From positions 62,001-126,000 of the forward strand of contig JACQDM010000008.1 of NCBI GenBank assembly GCA_016201045.1: DNA of 64,000 bases, in the 5' to 3' direction. Source of the DNA: Afipia sp. Lineage in GTDB: Bacteria; Pseudomonadota; Alphaproteobacteria; Rhizobiales; Xanthobacteraceae. This document shows, one piece after another, positions 1 through 10,064 of the stretch (positions within the stretch are counted from its first letter, which is position 1; each line of letters begins with the position of its first letter). The notes below the pieces were generated by a model. The model was not told where the DNA came from. It did no database searches and saw nothing but the letters and a program-made list of their open reading frames with translations. Made by a program: the position numbers and the translations under genes.

Positions 1-770
1 TTCGGCAATTCTCCACGCGCGCTGAACAGGTCGATCTGGAAAATCAGAAGATCGCGCGCCGTTTCCATGTCGAGCACATAATCCAGCGGGGTGTTCGATG
101 CGAGACCGCCGTCCCAATAGTGCTCGCCTTCGATTTCGATTGACGGGAAACCCGGCGGCAGCGCGCCCGACGCCATGATGTGCTCGGGGCCGATGGTTTT
201 GCCGAGCTTGCGGAACTCGACATTGTCGAAATAGCGGAAATTTCCTGTCGTCACGCCGACCGCGCCGACGCTGAGGCGCGTCTTGCAGCTGTTGATCAGA
301 TCGAAGTCGACAAGGCGTTCCAGCGTCGCGCGCAGGGGGGCGGTGTCGTAGTAGCTCTGCGATTGCGGCGAACCCGGCGGCCACAGCGTCGACGGCGGAA
401 TGCGCGGCACGAAAAATCCCGGCACGCCGAATGTCGCGACCAGTGCAGCGCTCGTTTCATTGAAGGCCGAGCGAATCTTGTCGCCCTGAACCAGCGGCGC
501 CCACGGCATCGGCGACGCCGACGTCACCAGCTCCCAGAACTCTTTCAATCGCAAGACGCGCTTCTCGCGCGGGTTGCCGGCGATGATCGCCGCGTTGATC
601 GCACCGATGGAGATGCCCGCAATCCATTCCGGCTCGAAGTCGTGATGGCAGAGCGCTTGATATGCGCCGGCCTGGTACGAGCCGAGCGCGCCGCCACCCT
701 GAAGCACGAGCACGCGCTGGGCGGACGCGGGCGATGTGGCTACTCTGGAATCGAGGCCGTCGGAACTCAT
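1..770 (-). CDS. Patatin-like phospholipase (partial, C-terminus off the left edge)
   Basis: Minus-strand reading from ATG at 770 stays open to the window edge for about 256 codons, so the C-terminus is missing. Near residues 24-31 there is a glycine-rich oxyanion motif (QGGGALGS). The nucleophile elbow GISIG follows with Ser at about 54. A later DGG carries the catalytic Asp of the Ser-Asp dyad. These three elements define bacterial patatin-like lipid acyl hydrolases. The start was chosen because the patatin fold begins about 20 residues in and no better start is visible. Substrate and location are unknown; no signal peptide is seen. Confidence 0.85.
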   Translation of the reverse strand, partial: MSSDGLDSRVATSPASAQRVLVLQGGGALGSYQAGAYQALCHHDFEPEWIAGISIGAINAAIIAGNPREKRVLRLKEFWELVTSASPMPWAPLVQGDKIRSAFNETSAALVATFGVPGFFVPRIPPSTLWPPGSPQSQSYYDTAPLRATLERLVDFDLINSCKTRLSVGAVGVTTGNFRYFDNVEFRKLGKTIGPEHIMASGALPPGFPSIEIEGEHYWDGGLASNTPLDYVLDMETARDLLIFQIDLFSARGELP

Positions 771-874
771 GAACGCTGCTTGAAAATGACGCGGCGTTCG
801 TAACGTGGCTGTTGTTTTGCGCTGCGTCAATCGTCCATCGGTCGCGGCGCGTCACGCAACTGTTATCAACGGCG

Positions 875-1381
875 TTATTGGCGACCTGGCTCGGCGAGGA
901 TCAGCGTCCAGAAAACTTTATATTTCGAGCTTGGCGCGTAGGTCGCCGCGATGCCCATTTTTGAGACATCGCTGGCCAGCATGTTGGCCTTATGCGGCGG
1001 CGAGTCCCGCCAGCCGGAAAACGCCTCAGCCAGCGTGTGATAACCAGCCGACACATTCTCGACTGCCTTCGCAGCCTTATAGCCCGACGACTTGATGCGC
1101 TTGTCGAGCGGGCCTGTGACATTGTGGTCGAGCTTGTTCTTCGACGCCATCGCCTGCGATTGCGCTTCGGCAAGCCTCATCAATTCCGGATCGATCTGCA
1201 CGGCACCGAGGCCGTTGTTTTGCCGATAGCCCGAGATCATCGACGCCGCCACCGGCGCGTCCAGTGTCGCATCCGGACTTGCCATGCTGACGTAGAACGC
1301 CGGCTGCTCGGTGGACTTCTGGTCCATCATGCACCCGCCGAGCGCCACCACGGCCATCAAGGCAACAATCACAAATCGCAT
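875..1381 (-). CDS. CAP/SCP-domain lipoprotein
   Basis: This is a 168-residue protein. The start at 1381 is chosen because it gives a clean lipoprotein signal (MRFVIVALMAVVALGGC); the longer upstream reading is low-complexity. After the lipidated Cys comes a CAP (CRISP/antigen 5/PR-1) domain. It shows an LDHN segment, the conserved AVENVSAG stretch, a GWRDSPPHKANML motif and a C-terminal hydrophobic strand (KVFWTLILAEP). Bacterial CAP lipoproteins lie in the envelope; their biochemical role is mostly undefined. The gene stands alone between the patatin gene and cysA, on the same strand as both. Confidence 0.8.
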   Translation of the reverse strand: MRFVIVALMAVVALGGCMMDQKSTEQPAFYVSMASPDATLDAPVAASMISGYRQNNGLGAVQIDPELMRLAEAQSQAMASKNKLDHNVTGPLDKRIKSSGYKAAKAVENVSAGYHTLAEAFSGWRDSPPHKANMLASDVSKMGIAATYAPSSKYKVFWTLILAEPGRQ

Positions 1382-1454
1382 CGCATTCGCCCCGTTCGCG
1401 CGCAGTTGTTGCACACCAACAGTGGCTGAATGGTGAACGAAGTCGTCTTTAGAG

Positions 1455-2504
1455 TCAGGATTTGGCCGGGAAAATCCGGTAGCGCCTTGGCTGAAGGCTG
1501 ACCGTGTCGCCGGGCTTGAGATCGCGGTCGCGCGGAGCATCGATCTCGACCAGCGTCTCCTCCGTGCCATTGTGGAGCACAATATCGGCGCGCTGCGTCG
1601 GCCCGAAGGCGCGGACATGCTTGACGTCCCCCTCGAACACCCCTGCCCCCGGCGCAACAATCGCGACATCGTGGCGGCGTATGAAGAGATTCGACGGACC
1701 GGCGGCTGCGCCGCGCGGATCGAGATTGAGAACCTTGTCGTTGAGCCGCACCTTGCCGTCGCAGACGTTCACCGTCAGCACGATGGATTCGCCTATGAAG
1801 CCGTGAACGAAGGCCGTCGCCGGATTATCGTAGACATCGCCGGGTGAGCCGATCTGCTCGATACGACCCTTGTCCATGACGACGACGCGGTTGGCGACTT
1901 CGAGCGCCTCCTCCTGGTCGTGCGTGACGAAAATCGACGTCACTTGAATCTCTTCGTGCAACTGGCGCAGCCAGCGCCGCAGTTCCTTTCGCACCTTGGC
2001 ATCGAGCGCGCCGAACGGCTCGTCAAGCAACAGGATGCGCGGCTGGATGGCAAGCGCGCGGGCCAACGCAATGCGCTGGCGCTGTCCACCGGACAACTGA
2101 CTTGGATAGCGATCCGATAGCCAGTCGAGCTGAACCAGATCGAGCAATTCCTTCACGCGCGTTCGGATTTCCGCTTCGGATTTTCGGATCGCGCGCGGCT
2201 GTACGCGCAAGCCGAAGGCCACGTTCTCGAACACGCTCATGTGCCGGAACAGTGCATAGTGCTGAAACACGAAACCGACATGGCGCTCGCCCGCGCCGCG
2301 CTCAAGCGCGCTCTCTCCGTCGAAGATCACCGTTCCCGAATCCGGCCAATCGAGACCCGCGATAATGCGCAGTAGCGACGTCTTGCCCGAACCCGAGGGA
2401 CCGAGCAACGCGACCAGCTCGCCGGTCGCGACTTTCAGGCTCACGTCATCGAGAGCAGCGAAGGCGCCGAATTTTTTCACGATGTTGCGGACTTCAATCG
2501 TCAC
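1455..2504 (-). CDS. cysA: Sulfate/thiosulfate ABC transporter, ATP-binding subunit CysA
   Basis: CysA is the ATPase of the sulfate/thiosulfate importer. The protein has Walker [10 protein letters not shown], signature [15 protein letters not shown], Walker B ILLLDEP and the switch His (VTHDQEEAL). A C-terminal regulatory region follows from about residue 240. The preferred start is GTG at 2504 (349 aa, [13 protein letters not shown]). An in-frame TTG at 2525 would add seven residues, but these do not fit the family N-terminus. The start overlaps the end of cysW by 11 bases, so translation is probably coupled. It is the last gene of sbp-cysT-cysW-cysA. Confidence 0.93.
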   Translation of the reverse strand: MTIEVRNIVKKFGAFAALDDVSLKVATGELVALLGPSGSGKTSLLRIIAGLDWPDSGTVIFDGESALERGAGERHVGFVFQHYALFRHMSVFENVAFGLRVQPRAIRKSEAEIRTRVKELLDLVQLDWLSDRYPSQLSGGQRQRIALARALAIQPRILLLDEPFGALDAKVRKELRRWLRQLHEEIQVTSIFVTHDQEEALEVANRVVVMDKGRIEQIGSPGDVYDNPATAFVHGFIGESIVLTVNVCDGKVRLNDKVLNLDPRGAAAGPSNLFIRRHDVAIVAPGAGVFEGDVKHVRAFGPTQRADIVLHNGTEETLVEIDAPRDRDLKPGDTVSLQPRRYRIFPAKS

Positions 2505-3360
2505 TTGCGAACTGCCCTTCCTCAATACGGCTTTCGAGAATGGTCTTCACGATCAGCGTGACCAGCGCGAGAAATGCCAGAAGTGACGCGATCGCGAACG
2601 ACGCGACGAACTGATATTCGTTGTAGAGAATCTCAACCAGCAGCGGCATCGTGTTGGTCTCGCCTCGGATATGACCCGACACCACCGACACCGCCCCGAA
2701 TTCGCCCATCGCGCGCGCGTTGCACAGCAGCACGCCGTAGAGAATGCCCCATTTGATGTTCGGCAGCGTGACGCGCACGAATGTCCGCAAGCCGGACGCG
2801 CCGAGTGAAATCGCCGCTTCCTCCTCCTGCGTGCCCTGCTCCTGCATCAGCGGAATCAGTTCGCGCACCACAAATGGAAACGTGACGAACGTCGTAGCCA
2901 GCGCGATGCCGGGAACGGCGAACAATATCTGCACGCCATGCGCCATCAGCCATGAACCGAAATAACCCTGCGCGCCGAACAGCAAGACGAACACAAGACC
3001 CGAGATCACCGGGCTGACGGAGAACGGCAGATCGATCAGCGTGATGAGAAACGTCTTGCCGGGGAAATCGAATTTGGTGATCGCCCATGCTGCAACAATA
3101 CCGAACACCAGATTGAGCCCGACGGAGATCGCAGCAATCAATAGAGTCAGCTGGATCGCGGAAAGCGCTTCGGGGTCGCTTAAAGCGCCGAGGTAAGCGG
3201 AAATGCCTTTGGAGAATGCGGAGGCGAAGACGACGACGAGCGGCAACACAACGAAGACGGTGAGAAACGTCACCGCGATTCCGATCAGCGTGTAACGAAC
3301 GGCTTTCGGCTCGGTGCGCGCTTCGTGCGCAGAGGCTGACCTGATTCTGTTGATAGTCAT
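2494..3360 (-). CDS. cysW: Sulfate ABC transporter permease CysW
   Basis: This is a 288-residue inner-membrane permease of the sulfate importer, with about six hydrophobic segments. The permease coupling motif lies in the second half ([21 protein letters not shown]). The start at 3360 (MTINRIRS) is chosen because the 36 residues of the longer reading overlap cysT and are low-complexity. It pairs with CysT to form the channel and follows it by ten bases. The order cysT-cysW-cysA is the usual one. Confidence in CysW rather than CysT comes from position and from the [15 protein letters not shown] segment typical of CysW. Confidence 0.92.
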   Translation of the reverse strand: MTINRIRSASAHEARTEPKAVRYTLIGIAVTFLTVFVVLPLVVVFASAFSKGISAYLGALSDPEALSAIQLTLLIAAISVGLNLVFGIVAAWAITKFDFPGKTFLITLIDLPFSVSPVISGLVFVLLFGAQGYFGSWLMAHGVQILFAVPGIALATTFVTFPFVVRELIPLMQEQGTQEEEAAISLGASGLRTFVRVTLPNIKWGILYGVLLCNARAMGEFGAVSVVSGHIRGETNTMPLLVEILYNEYQFVASFAIASLLAFLALVTLIVKTILESRIEEGQFASDD

Positions 3361-3370
3361 GATGCGCGGC

Positions 3371-4213
3371 TCAGTATGCGATGGCCGCGCCGCGGGTCTG
3401 GGCCCAGCGCTGAATGCGGTTGATGATGAAGATGATGGTGAACGACACCAGAAGCATGATGACCGCAATGGCGGTGGCGTCCGCGTAACGAAATTCCGAC
3501 AGCCGGATGACGATCAGAAGCGGCGCGATCTCCGATACGTTCGGCAGATTTCCCGCGATGAAAATGACCGAGCCGTATTCGCCGACGGCGCGCGCGAAAG
3601 CAAGCGCGAAGCCGGTCAGGATCGCCGGCGTGAGACTTGGCAATATCACCCGCGTAACAATGTCCAAGCGCGAAGCGCCAAGACTTGCGGCAGCCTCCTC
3701 AACCTCGATTTCAAGATCGATCAGAACCGGCTGCACGGTCCGCACCACGAATGGAAAGCCGATAAAGATCATGGCGATGAAAATGCCAAGCGGCGTAAAC
3801 GCTACCTTGATGCCGAGCGCAGCGAGCGGCGCGCCAAGCCATCCCTTCTGCGCGAACAGCGCCGTCAGCGCGACGCCGGCGACAGCTGTCGGCAATGCGA
3901 AGGGAATATCGACGATGGCATCGAAGGTACGCCGTCCCGGAAATTTGTAACGCACCAGTACCCAGACGATCACCATGCCCATGACGAGATTGACGAGCGC
4001 CGCCAGGAACGCGAGGCCGAATGAAATCTTCAGTGCGTTGAGCGTGCGGCGGCTGGTGAGGATGCTCCAGAACTGATCGAGCGACAGTTCGGATGTTTTG
4101 AGAAAGAGACCCGCGAGCGGAATCAGAACGATGATCGAAAGCCATGTCAGCGTAAGTCCCATTGTGAGACCAAAGCCCGGCAAGGTTCGCTGTCGCCCCG
4201 ATCCTCCGCTCAC
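3371..4213 (-). CDS. cysT: Sulfate ABC transporter permease CysT (CysU)
   Basis: This is a 280-residue permease with about six membrane segments and the EAA-type coupling loop (EEAAASLGASRLDIVTRVILP). A GEYGSVIFIAGNLP segment is typical of CysT. The start is GTG at 4213, preceded by a GGGGG ribosome-binding site. It lies 24 bases downstream of the binding-protein gene and ten bases upstream of cysW, so the four transport genes form one transcription unit. It forms the transmembrane channel with CysW. Confidence 0.92.
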   Translation of the reverse strand: MSGGSGRQRTLPGFGLTMGLTLTWLSIIVLIPLAGLFLKTSELSLDQFWSILTSRRTLNALKISFGLAFLAALVNLVMGMVIVWVLVRYKFPGRRTFDAIVDIPFALPTAVAGVALTALFAQKGWLGAPLAALGIKVAFTPLGIFIAMIFIGFPFVVRTVQPVLIDLEIEVEEAAASLGASRLDIVTRVILPSLTPAILTGFALAFARAVGEYGSVIFIAGNLPNVSEIAPLLIVIRLSEFRYADATAIAVIMLLVSFTIIFIINRIQRWAQTRGAAIAY

Positions 4214-4237
4214 GATGCCCCCGTTACAATTCGCGAA

Positions 4238-5245
4238 TCAGTTCTTGTAGATCTGATCGAACACGCCGCCTTCCCCGAAGTGCGTCTTCTGCGCTTTGGT
4301 CCAACCTCCGAACACATCGTCAATCGTGAACAATTCGACTTTGGAAAACGCGTCCGCGTATTTTTCGCCGACAGCGGGATCACGCGGACGATAGAAATTG
4401 CGGGCGGCGATTTCCTGACCTTCCGGAGTGTACCAGTATTTCAGATAGGCTTCAGCCGCGGCGCGCGTGCCTTTTTTGTCGGCAACCGTATCAACGATTG
4501 CAACCGGCGGTTCCGCCAGGATCGAGAGCGGCGGAGCGACGATCTCGAACTTATCCTGGCCGAATTCCTTGACCGCGAGAAACGCCTCGTTTTCCCAAGC
4601 CAGCAGCACATCTCCCACACTGCGCTCAACGAAAGTGACGGTCGAACCCCGCGCGCCGGTATCGAGAACCGGGACATTCTTGTAAATGTCGGCGACAAAC
4701 TGCTTCGCCTTGTCCTCTGAGCCGAGTTTCTTCAGGCCATAGCCCCATGCCGCGAGATAATTCCAGCGTGCGCCACCGGATGTTTTCGGATTAGGCGTGA
4801 TGACCTGCACGCCCGGCTTGATCAGATCGTCCCAATCCTTGATGCCCTTCGGATTTCCTTTGCGTACCAGAAACACGATGGTCGAAGTATAGGGTGAGGA
4901 ATTCTGCGGCAGGCGACCCTGCCAATCTTTCGCAAGCAAATCCTTGTTCACGATGGCATCGATGTCATAGGCAAGCGCAAGAGTTACGATATCGGCCTGC
5001 AACCCGTCGATCACAGATCGCGCTTGCGATCCCGATCCGCCATGCGACTGCTTGATCTCGATGCTTTTGCCGGTGTCTTTCTGATACGCCGCGGCGAAGG
5101 CCTTGTTGAACTCGACGTACAATTCGCGCGTCGGATCGTAAGACACGTTGAGCAGCGAAACATCGGCGGCAAGCGCAGCGCTCGTCAACGAAATCGAACT
5201 AGCCAACAGCAGGCTCGCGACAATGTGGCGGATACGGCGAAACAT
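4238..5245 (-). CDS. sbp: Periplasmic sulfate-binding protein
   Basis: This is a 335-residue protein with a Sec signal peptide ending at about residue 27 ([12 protein letters not shown]). The mature part follows the Sbp/CysP family: [55 protein letters not shown] and [18 protein letters not shown]. The GGSGSQAR and [10 protein letters not shown] segments line the sulfate site. It captures sulfate in the periplasm for CysTWA. A GGAG ribosome-binding site precedes the ATG. It is the first gene of the transport unit and lies downstream of cysH on the same strand. Confidence 0.93.
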   Translation of the reverse strand: MFRRIRHIVASLLLASSISLTSAALAADVSLLNVSYDPTRELYVEFNKAFAAAYQKDTGKSIEIKQSHGGSGSQARSVIDGLQADIVTLALAYDIDAIVNKDLLAKDWQGRLPQNSSPYTSTIVFLVRKGNPKGIKDWDDLIKPGVQVITPNPKTSGGARWNYLAAWGYGLKKLGSEDKAKQFVADIYKNVPVLDTGARGSTVTFVERSVGDVLLAWENEAFLAVKEFGQDKFEIVAPPLSILAEPPVAIVDTVADKKGTRAAAEAYLKYWYTPEGQEIAARNFYRPRDPAVGEKYADAFSKVELFTIDDVFGGWTKAQKTHFGEGGVFDQIYKN

Positions 5246-5300
5246 TTACAATCTCCATTCAGCGCGGCGGCACCGTTGCCACCGATGAGCGCTGAAAGTC

Positions 5301-5313
5301 TGCATCAAATGCA
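5301..5313. promoter_or_regulatory. Short inverted repeat upstream of sbp
   Basis: The 155-base gap between cysH and sbp contains TGCATCAAATGCA, a perfect 5-base inverted repeat with a 3-base spacer. It lies about 55 bases upstream of the sbp start. Its position suits an operator for the transport unit, but the repeat is short and no regulator is identified. Nothing else convincing is seen in the gap. Confidence 0.25.
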
Positions 5314-5400
5314 TCCAAGTCAACGAAACCGGATTTCATTGTTTGAACGACTAAGACTGAAACGTTCCTGTAAAAACTTGGTTCGCGGAAAATTCAGCTT

Positions 5401-6147
5401 TCAAGACAATTTCGCAACGTGAATTCCGCATTCGATCTTGTCGCGGTCGCGCCAGCGTCCCGCACGCGGGTCTTCGCCGGGCATTGTGCGCGTCGTGCAA
5501 GGCATACAGCCGATCGAGGTGAAACCCGATGCGACCAAAGGATGCGGCGGAAGTTTCATCCCTGCATAGAGGGCCTTCAACTCATCGAGCGTCACATTTG
5601 CCAATGGATTGAATTTCAGGCGCGCGCCGTCGGCCTCGACGATCGGAATCGCGGCACGGTCCCCGCCCTGAAAACGCTTGCGGCCGTTGATCCACGCCTC
5701 GAATGGCGTCAACGCGCGTGTCAGCGGTTCGACCTTGCGGATGAAGCAGCATCGGTCGGGATCGGAGAACCAAAGATCGCGGTCCTTGTCCTCGCGCTCC
5801 AGATTCTCGTCGAGCGGATGAATGGTGCGGACGTCCTTCAGGCCGAGCAGTTCGATGAGCGAATCGCGATAAGCGAGCGTTTCCTCGAACAACCATCCCG
5901 TATCGAGAAACATCACAGGAATTGCCGGATCGACATCGGCCGTCAGTTTCAAAAGCGCGGCGGATTCGCTTCCGAACGAAGACACAACGGCAAGCTTTTC
6001 ACGCCCGACTTCGTGCAGGGCCGTGGCGATGATCTCTGCGGGAGACGCGCGGCTCAAATCGCGGTCGAGCGACGCTGCCTGAGCGGCGACGAGCGGCGTA
6101 CTGCCCTGTTCCGCCGATTGAGCGAGAAAGGGCGATGGTCCGTTCAT
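5401..6147 (-). CDS. cysH: Adenylyl-sulfate reductase (thioredoxin-dependent), CysH family
   Basis: This 248-residue PAPS/APS reductase carries two cysteine pairs, the first in DRCCFIRKVEPL and the second in SIGCMPCTTRT. These pairs ligate a 4Fe-4S cluster in the APS-specific branch of the family. The C-terminal ECGIH segment carries the catalytic Cys. The N-terminal part has the nucleotide-binding SSFGSESAALLKL loop. It reduces activated sulfate to sulfite using thioredoxin. The start at 6147 overlaps the upstream DUF934 gene by four bases, indicating coupling. Confidence 0.92.
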   Translation of the reverse strand: MNGPSPFLAQSAEQGSTPLVAAQAASLDRDLSRASPAEIIATALHEVGREKLAVVSSFGSESAALLKLTADVDPAIPVMFLDTGWLFEETLAYRDSLIELLGLKDVRTIHPLDENLEREDKDRDLWFSDPDRCCFIRKVEPLTRALTPFEAWINGRKRFQGGDRAAIPIVEADGARLKFNPLANVTLDELKALYAGMKLPPHPLVASGFTSIGCMPCTTRTMPGEDPRAGRWRDRDKIECGIHVAKLS

Positions 6148-6656
6148 GAGCGCGCGCCTTCCGGCATGCGCATCAGGCGGCGATGAAACGCTGTAACGCG
6201 ACCATCGCCGGTGGGCTGATAAAACACCGTGAAGCGGTGAGCAGCTTCCGCGAACGCCTTTGCGTCCGATTCCTTTTTAACTTCGAACGAATCGAAGCCG
6301 GCACGCAACATGAACATGAATTGATCACGCAGAACCTGCCCGGTCGCACGCAGCTCACCCTTGAACTTGAAGCGTTCGCGCAGCAGGCGCGCCTGCGAAT
6401 AGGCTCGCCCATCGCGGAAAATCGGAAACACCAGCGCGACCGTAGCCAGCTTGGACAGATGAGGCACCAGTTCGTCCAAATCGCGATTGTTCGGCCAGAT
6501 CACGCCGGTCTTGCCATTGCGTGACAATACGGCGTTCGGATCGGCGAGAAACCGCCCGGCAGCCAGCAACACCGCGCCGCCAACCGGGAGCGGCGCGTCG
6601 TCCGCCAGATGCGTGAATTCGTCTACGACGATGGCGCCGCCTTTAACGAGTGGCAT
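6144..6656 (-). CDS. DUF934 family protein of the sulfite reduction operon
   Basis: This is a 170-residue protein of the DUF934 family, which in alphaproteobacteria lies almost invariably between cysI and cysH. The family is often named a putative oxidoreductase of sulfite reduction, but no reaction is established. Conserved-looking stretches are VIWPNNRDLDELVPHL, FPIFRDGRAYSQARLLRERF and LRDQFMFMLRAGFDSFEV. The start at 6656 (MPLVKGG) is preferred over the longer 180-residue reading. It overlaps the end of cysI by 14 bases and the start of cysH by four. Confidence 0.88.
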   Translation of the reverse strand: MPLVKGGAIVVDEFTHLADDAPLPVGGAVLLAAGRFLADPNAVLSRNGKTGVIWPNNRDLDELVPHLSKLATVALVFPIFRDGRAYSQARLLRERFKFKGELRATGQVLRDQFMFMLRAGFDSFEVKKESDAKAFAEAAHRFTVFYQPTGDGRVTAFHRRLMRMPEGARS

Positions 6657-8298
6657 AGACCCGCTCCCTGAAAGGCTCGACGCCAAGACGCTTCACCGCG
6701 TCGATAAAGAGTTCATCGGGCCGCTGGCGCAGCGCGAGATATGCTTCGACGATATCCTCAACCACGTCCGCCACCTGGTCGTAAGGTACAGCCGGGCCGA
6801 TCAACTCTCCAAGTTTCGCCTTCTCGTCGGCACGGCCGCCAATGGTGATTTGGTAGACTTCCTGACCGTTCTTTTCGACGCCGAGAATACCGATATGACC
6901 GACATGATGATGGCCGCAGGCATTGATGCAGCCGGAAATATTGACGTGCAGCCGGCCGATGAGATTCGCGGTCTCAAGACTGGCGAAACGGCGCGTGATT
7001 TCCTGCGCAACCGGAATCGAGCGCGCGTTGGCCAGCGAGCAGTAATCCAATCCTGGACAGGCGATGATGTCCGACACCAGGTTCACGTTCGGCGTGGCGA
7101 CGCCGATCTTGTCGAGTTCGCGCCATAGCGCCGGGAGATCGCGCCTGGCGACATTCGGGAACGCGAGGTTCTGCTCGTGACCGACGCGAATTTCACCGAA
7201 CGAGTATTTGTCGGCCAAGTCTGCAATCGCGTCCATCTGTTCGGCGGTCGCGTCTCCCGGAGGCTTGCCGACCGGCTTCAGTGACAACGTGACGATTGAA
7301 TAGCCGGAAACCTTGTGTGCGAAGGTAGAATTCTTGCGCCACGCCTCGAATTTGGGATCGTGGGCGGCCTTCTTCAACTCATCCGGCATGTTTGGAAGAT
7401 TTTCGTAGGCCGGATAGGAGAACCGAGAGCGGATATCCTCGACCTCAGCGTCCTCGAGTACGAGTTCGCCATCGCGCATCTGAGCCCACTCTTCTTCCAC
7501 TTCCTGCTTGAATTTCTCGATGCCAAGCTCATGGACGAGAATCTTGATGCGCGCCTTGTAGATGTTGTCGCGGCGTCCGTACTGATTGTAAACGCGCAGG
7601 ATCGCCTCGACATAGGTGAGAATATCGCGATGCGAGACGAATTCGCTGATCGTCTTGCCAATGAACGGCGTGCGACCCAGTCCTCCGCCAACCAGAACCT
7701 CGAATCCGGTTACGCCCGCCGCATTCTTGTGAATGCGAAGCCCTATGTCATGAACCTTGATCGCGGCGCGATCATGCTCCGATGCCGTGATGGCGAATTT
7801 GAACTTGCGTGGAAGAAACGTGAATTCCGGATGCAGCGTTGAATATTGCCGTAGGATTTCCGCCCAGATGCGCGGATCCTCGACTTCGCCCGGCGCGACG
7901 CCGGCCCACTGGTCCGCCGTGATGTTGCGGATACAGTTGCCGGATGTTTGCATCGCATGGATACCGACCTCGGCGAGATCGGCGAGCGCGTCAGGCAAAT
8001 CGGCAAGTTTGATCCAGTTGAACTGGATATTTTGCCGCGTGGTGAAATGGCCGTAGCCGCGGTCGTATTTACGCGCGACATGCGCGAGCGCACGCATCTG
8101 CTTGGACGATAGTGTGCCGTAGGGAATCGCGATCCGCAGCATGTAGGCGTGCAGCTGCAGATACACGCCGTTCATCAGCCGCAGCGATTTGAATTCGTCC
8201 TCGGTCAGTTCGCCCGACAGGCGGCGGGCGACCTGATCGCGAAATTCCGAGACACGTTCATTGACGATGGTGCGATCGAGTTCGTCGTAGGCGTACAT
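6643..8298 (-). CDS. cysI: Sulfite (nitrite/sulfite-type) reductase hemoprotein CysI
   Basis: This is a 551-residue siroheme/4Fe-4S reductase. The four cluster cysteines lie in two groups, CPGLDYCSLANARS and NISGCINACGHHHVGHIG, the hallmark of the nitrite/sulfite reductase family. The N-terminal part carries the YGTLSSKQMRALA and GHFTTRQNIQFNW ferredoxin-like repeat segments. It reduces sulfite to sulfide with six electrons. No flavoprotein partner (cysJ) is present, so ferredoxin is the likely donor, possibly the one encoded divergently at 10179. It lies between DUF2849 and DUF934 in one operon. Confidence 0.93.
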   Translation of the reverse strand: MYAYDELDRTIVNERVSEFRDQVARRLSGELTEDEFKSLRLMNGVYLQLHAYMLRIAIPYGTLSSKQMRALAHVARKYDRGYGHFTTRQNIQFNWIKLADLPDALADLAEVGIHAMQTSGNCIRNITADQWAGVAPGEVEDPRIWAEILRQYSTLHPEFTFLPRKFKFAITASEHDRAAIKVHDIGLRIHKNAAGVTGFEVLVGGGLGRTPFIGKTISEFVSHRDILTYVEAILRVYNQYGRRDNIYKARIKILVHELGIEKFKQEVEEEWAQMRDGELVLEDAEVEDIRSRFSYPAYENLPNMPDELKKAAHDPKFEAWRKNSTFAHKVSGYSIVTLSLKPVGKPPGDATAEQMDAIADLADKYSFGEIRVGHEQNLAFPNVARRDLPALWRELDKIGVATPNVNLVSDIIACPGLDYCSLANARSIPVAQEITRRFASLETANLIGRLHVNISGCINACGHHHVGHIGILGVEKNGQEVYQITIGGRADEKAKLGELIGPAVPYDQVADVVEDIVEAYLALRQRPDELFIDAVKRLGVEPFRERVYATR

Positions 8299-8319
8299 GG
8301 CACTCTTTTTCTTCTTGCC

Positions 8320-8628
8320 TTAAGCGGACAACGGCAGCGGGAAGCTCGTGCCCTTGACGCGGATTTCTTCACGCAGATTGCCCGGGACGACGCGGCCGCC
8401 ATCGAGGCGTACCGGCGCAATATAGGCACCGACAGCACCAAGGTCGTCGGCAACCGCTTCGGCGAGCAATTTGCGCGCGTCGTCAGAACTGTCGACAATC
8501 TTTGCGTCGGCGAGATTGTCGGACCAGCTCTTGTCGGTGCGCCAGATCACGATGCCGTCGCGGGTGCGGTTGGCGGTGATAACCGAGGGGCCGGTGATTT
8601 TGATTTTCTGTTGCAGAGGGGATGTCAT
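8320..8628 (-). CDS. DUF2849 family protein
   Basis: This is a small 102-residue protein of the DUF2849 family, always found in sulfur-assimilation operons next to cysI in this group. It shows an IKITGPSVITANRTRDGIVIW beginning and an EEIRVKGTSFPLPLS end; no catalytic motif is visible. The start at 8628 gives the expected family length and a four-base overlap with cysG. Function is unknown. Its placement between the siroheme synthase and the siroheme enzyme suggests a role in siroheme supply or CysI assembly, which is inference only. Confidence 0.85.
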   Translation of the reverse strand: MTSPLQQKIKITGPSVITANRTRDGIVIWRTDKSWSDNLADAKIVDSSDDARKLLAEAVADDLGAVGAYIAPVRLDGGRVVPGNLREEIRVKGTSFPLPLSA

Positions 8629-10049
8629 TCGGCAGCCATCATCAGTTGGTTGAGAAATTCTTGCGGGTTTGCGTTCTTCCAAGGCAGCGAGTGCGCAACG
8701 ACGTCGCCGATCACGAGAATCGCCGGGCCGCTCTCAATCGCCGAGACGAGAGACGGCAAGTCGTCGAGCATTCCGACAACCGCCTTTGAATCCGGCCGCG
8801 TCACACGTGCGAAGACGCCGACCGGGGTTTGCGATGCGCGGCCAGCTTTCAGCAGGCTTTCGCGAATGGCTGAGGCTGCGCTGATGCCCATGTAAACGAC
8901 CACGGTCATCTTGGTATCGGTCAGCGTCGTCCAGTCGACTTGGCCTGCGTCTTCAGCCTTGTGCGCCGTGAGAAACGTGATGCGCAGCGCCTGCTTGCGG
9001 AACGTCAGCGGTACTTCGAATTCAGCGGCGGCGCCGATCCCAGCGGTAATGCCGGGTATGATCGCATAGGGGATTCCCGCTTCGCGCAAAGCGGCGACTT
9101 CCTCGCCGCCGCGCCCGAACACGAACGGATCACCACCTTTGAGACGAACGGCGCGTTTGCCCTCGCGTGCAGCCTCGATCAAAAGTTTGTTGATGTTATC
9201 CTGACCGATGCCCGGCTTGCCGATACGTCGGCCAACAGACACCCGTGCGGCGTCGCGGCGTGCGCGATCCAGAATCTCGGGCGAAACGAGATCGTCGTAG
9301 AAAATCACGTCCGCGTCCTGCAAGACACGCAACGCCTTGACCGTCAGGAGATCGGGATCGCCCGGACCCGCACCGACCAGCGCGACGAAGCCTTCGCCTT
9401 TGGAAGACGCAAAGGCATCGTGATCGGAAATATTTTCAAGCGCGCGGTCGGCGTCGTTCTTCCGCCCCGCAAGCACCGCCGCACCGATCTCACCATCGAC
9501 CACGCGTTCCCAGAATGTCCGGCGTGATGACATCTCCGGCAATTTTGCCTTCACGCGCTCGCGCCATGCGCCGATCAGCGCCGACAAGTCGCCGATTCGC
9601 GCCGGCAAAACTTTCTCGATGCTTTCACGCACCCGCCGAGCGAGCACCGGCGCGTTGCCTCCAGTGCCGACGGCGACGATGACATCCCCTCGATCGACAA
9701 TGGCGGGGAAAATAAAAGTTGAATGCGAAACTTCATCCATCACGTTGACGGGGATGCCCGCGGCTTTCGCGCGCGCCGCCATCGCATGACCGGCGTCGCC
9801 CGCGCCCGCGCACAGGACTGCAATCACGTTGGAGAGATGGACCGCAAGCGGGTCGCCGCTAGCCTTCTCGACACGCGAGATTGCGTCAGCATCGAAGCCG
9901 GAGAGGTCGTATTTATTGTCAGTTGCGAACCAGCGCACCCGTGCGCCCGCCGACAGCAGCAGCCGCAATTTCGCCTGCGCAAGCTCGCCCTGCCCGACCA
10001 GAACGATCGGGCCGGTTTGCAAATCGAGGAAGACAGGCAGAAATCGCAT
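8625..10049 (-). CDS. cysG: Siroheme synthase CysG (multifunctional)
   Basis: This is a 474-residue fusion. Residues 1 to about 210 are the CysG-A part (precorrin-2 dehydrogenase/ferrochelatase), starting with a Rossmann segment (PIVLVGQGELAQAKLRLLLSAGA). From about residue 215 comes the uroporphyrinogen-III C-methyltransferase (SUMT) domain with VGAGPGDPDLLTVKAL, VRLKGGDPFVFGRGGEE and the GITAGIGAAAEFEVPLTFR loop. It makes siroheme for CysI. It is the first gene of the minus-strand cys operon and is transcribed divergently from the ferredoxin gene, with operator-like palindromes between them. Confidence 0.95.
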   Translation of the reverse strand: MRFLPVFLDLQTGPIVLVGQGELAQAKLRLLLSAGARVRWFATDNKYDLSGFDADAISRVEKASGDPLAVHLSNVIAVLCAGAGDAGHAMAARAKAAGIPVNVMDEVSHSTFIFPAIVDRGDVIVAVGTGGNAPVLARRVRESIEKVLPARIGDLSALIGAWRERVKAKLPEMSSRRTFWERVVDGEIGAAVLAGRKNDADRALENISDHDAFASSKGEGFVALVGAGPGDPDLLTVKALRVLQDADVIFYDDLVSPEILDRARRDAARVSVGRRIGKPGIGQDNINKLLIEAAREGKRAVRLKGGDPFVFGRGGEEVAALREAGIPYAIIPGITAGIGAAAEFEVPLTFRKQALRITFLTAHKAEDAGQVDWTTLTDTKMTVVVYMGISAASAIRESLLKAGRASQTPVGVFARVTRPDSKAVVGMLDDLPSLVSAIESGPAILVIGDVVAHSLPWKNANPQEFLNQLMMAAE

Positions 10050-10064
10050 ACCGAAACTCCATCG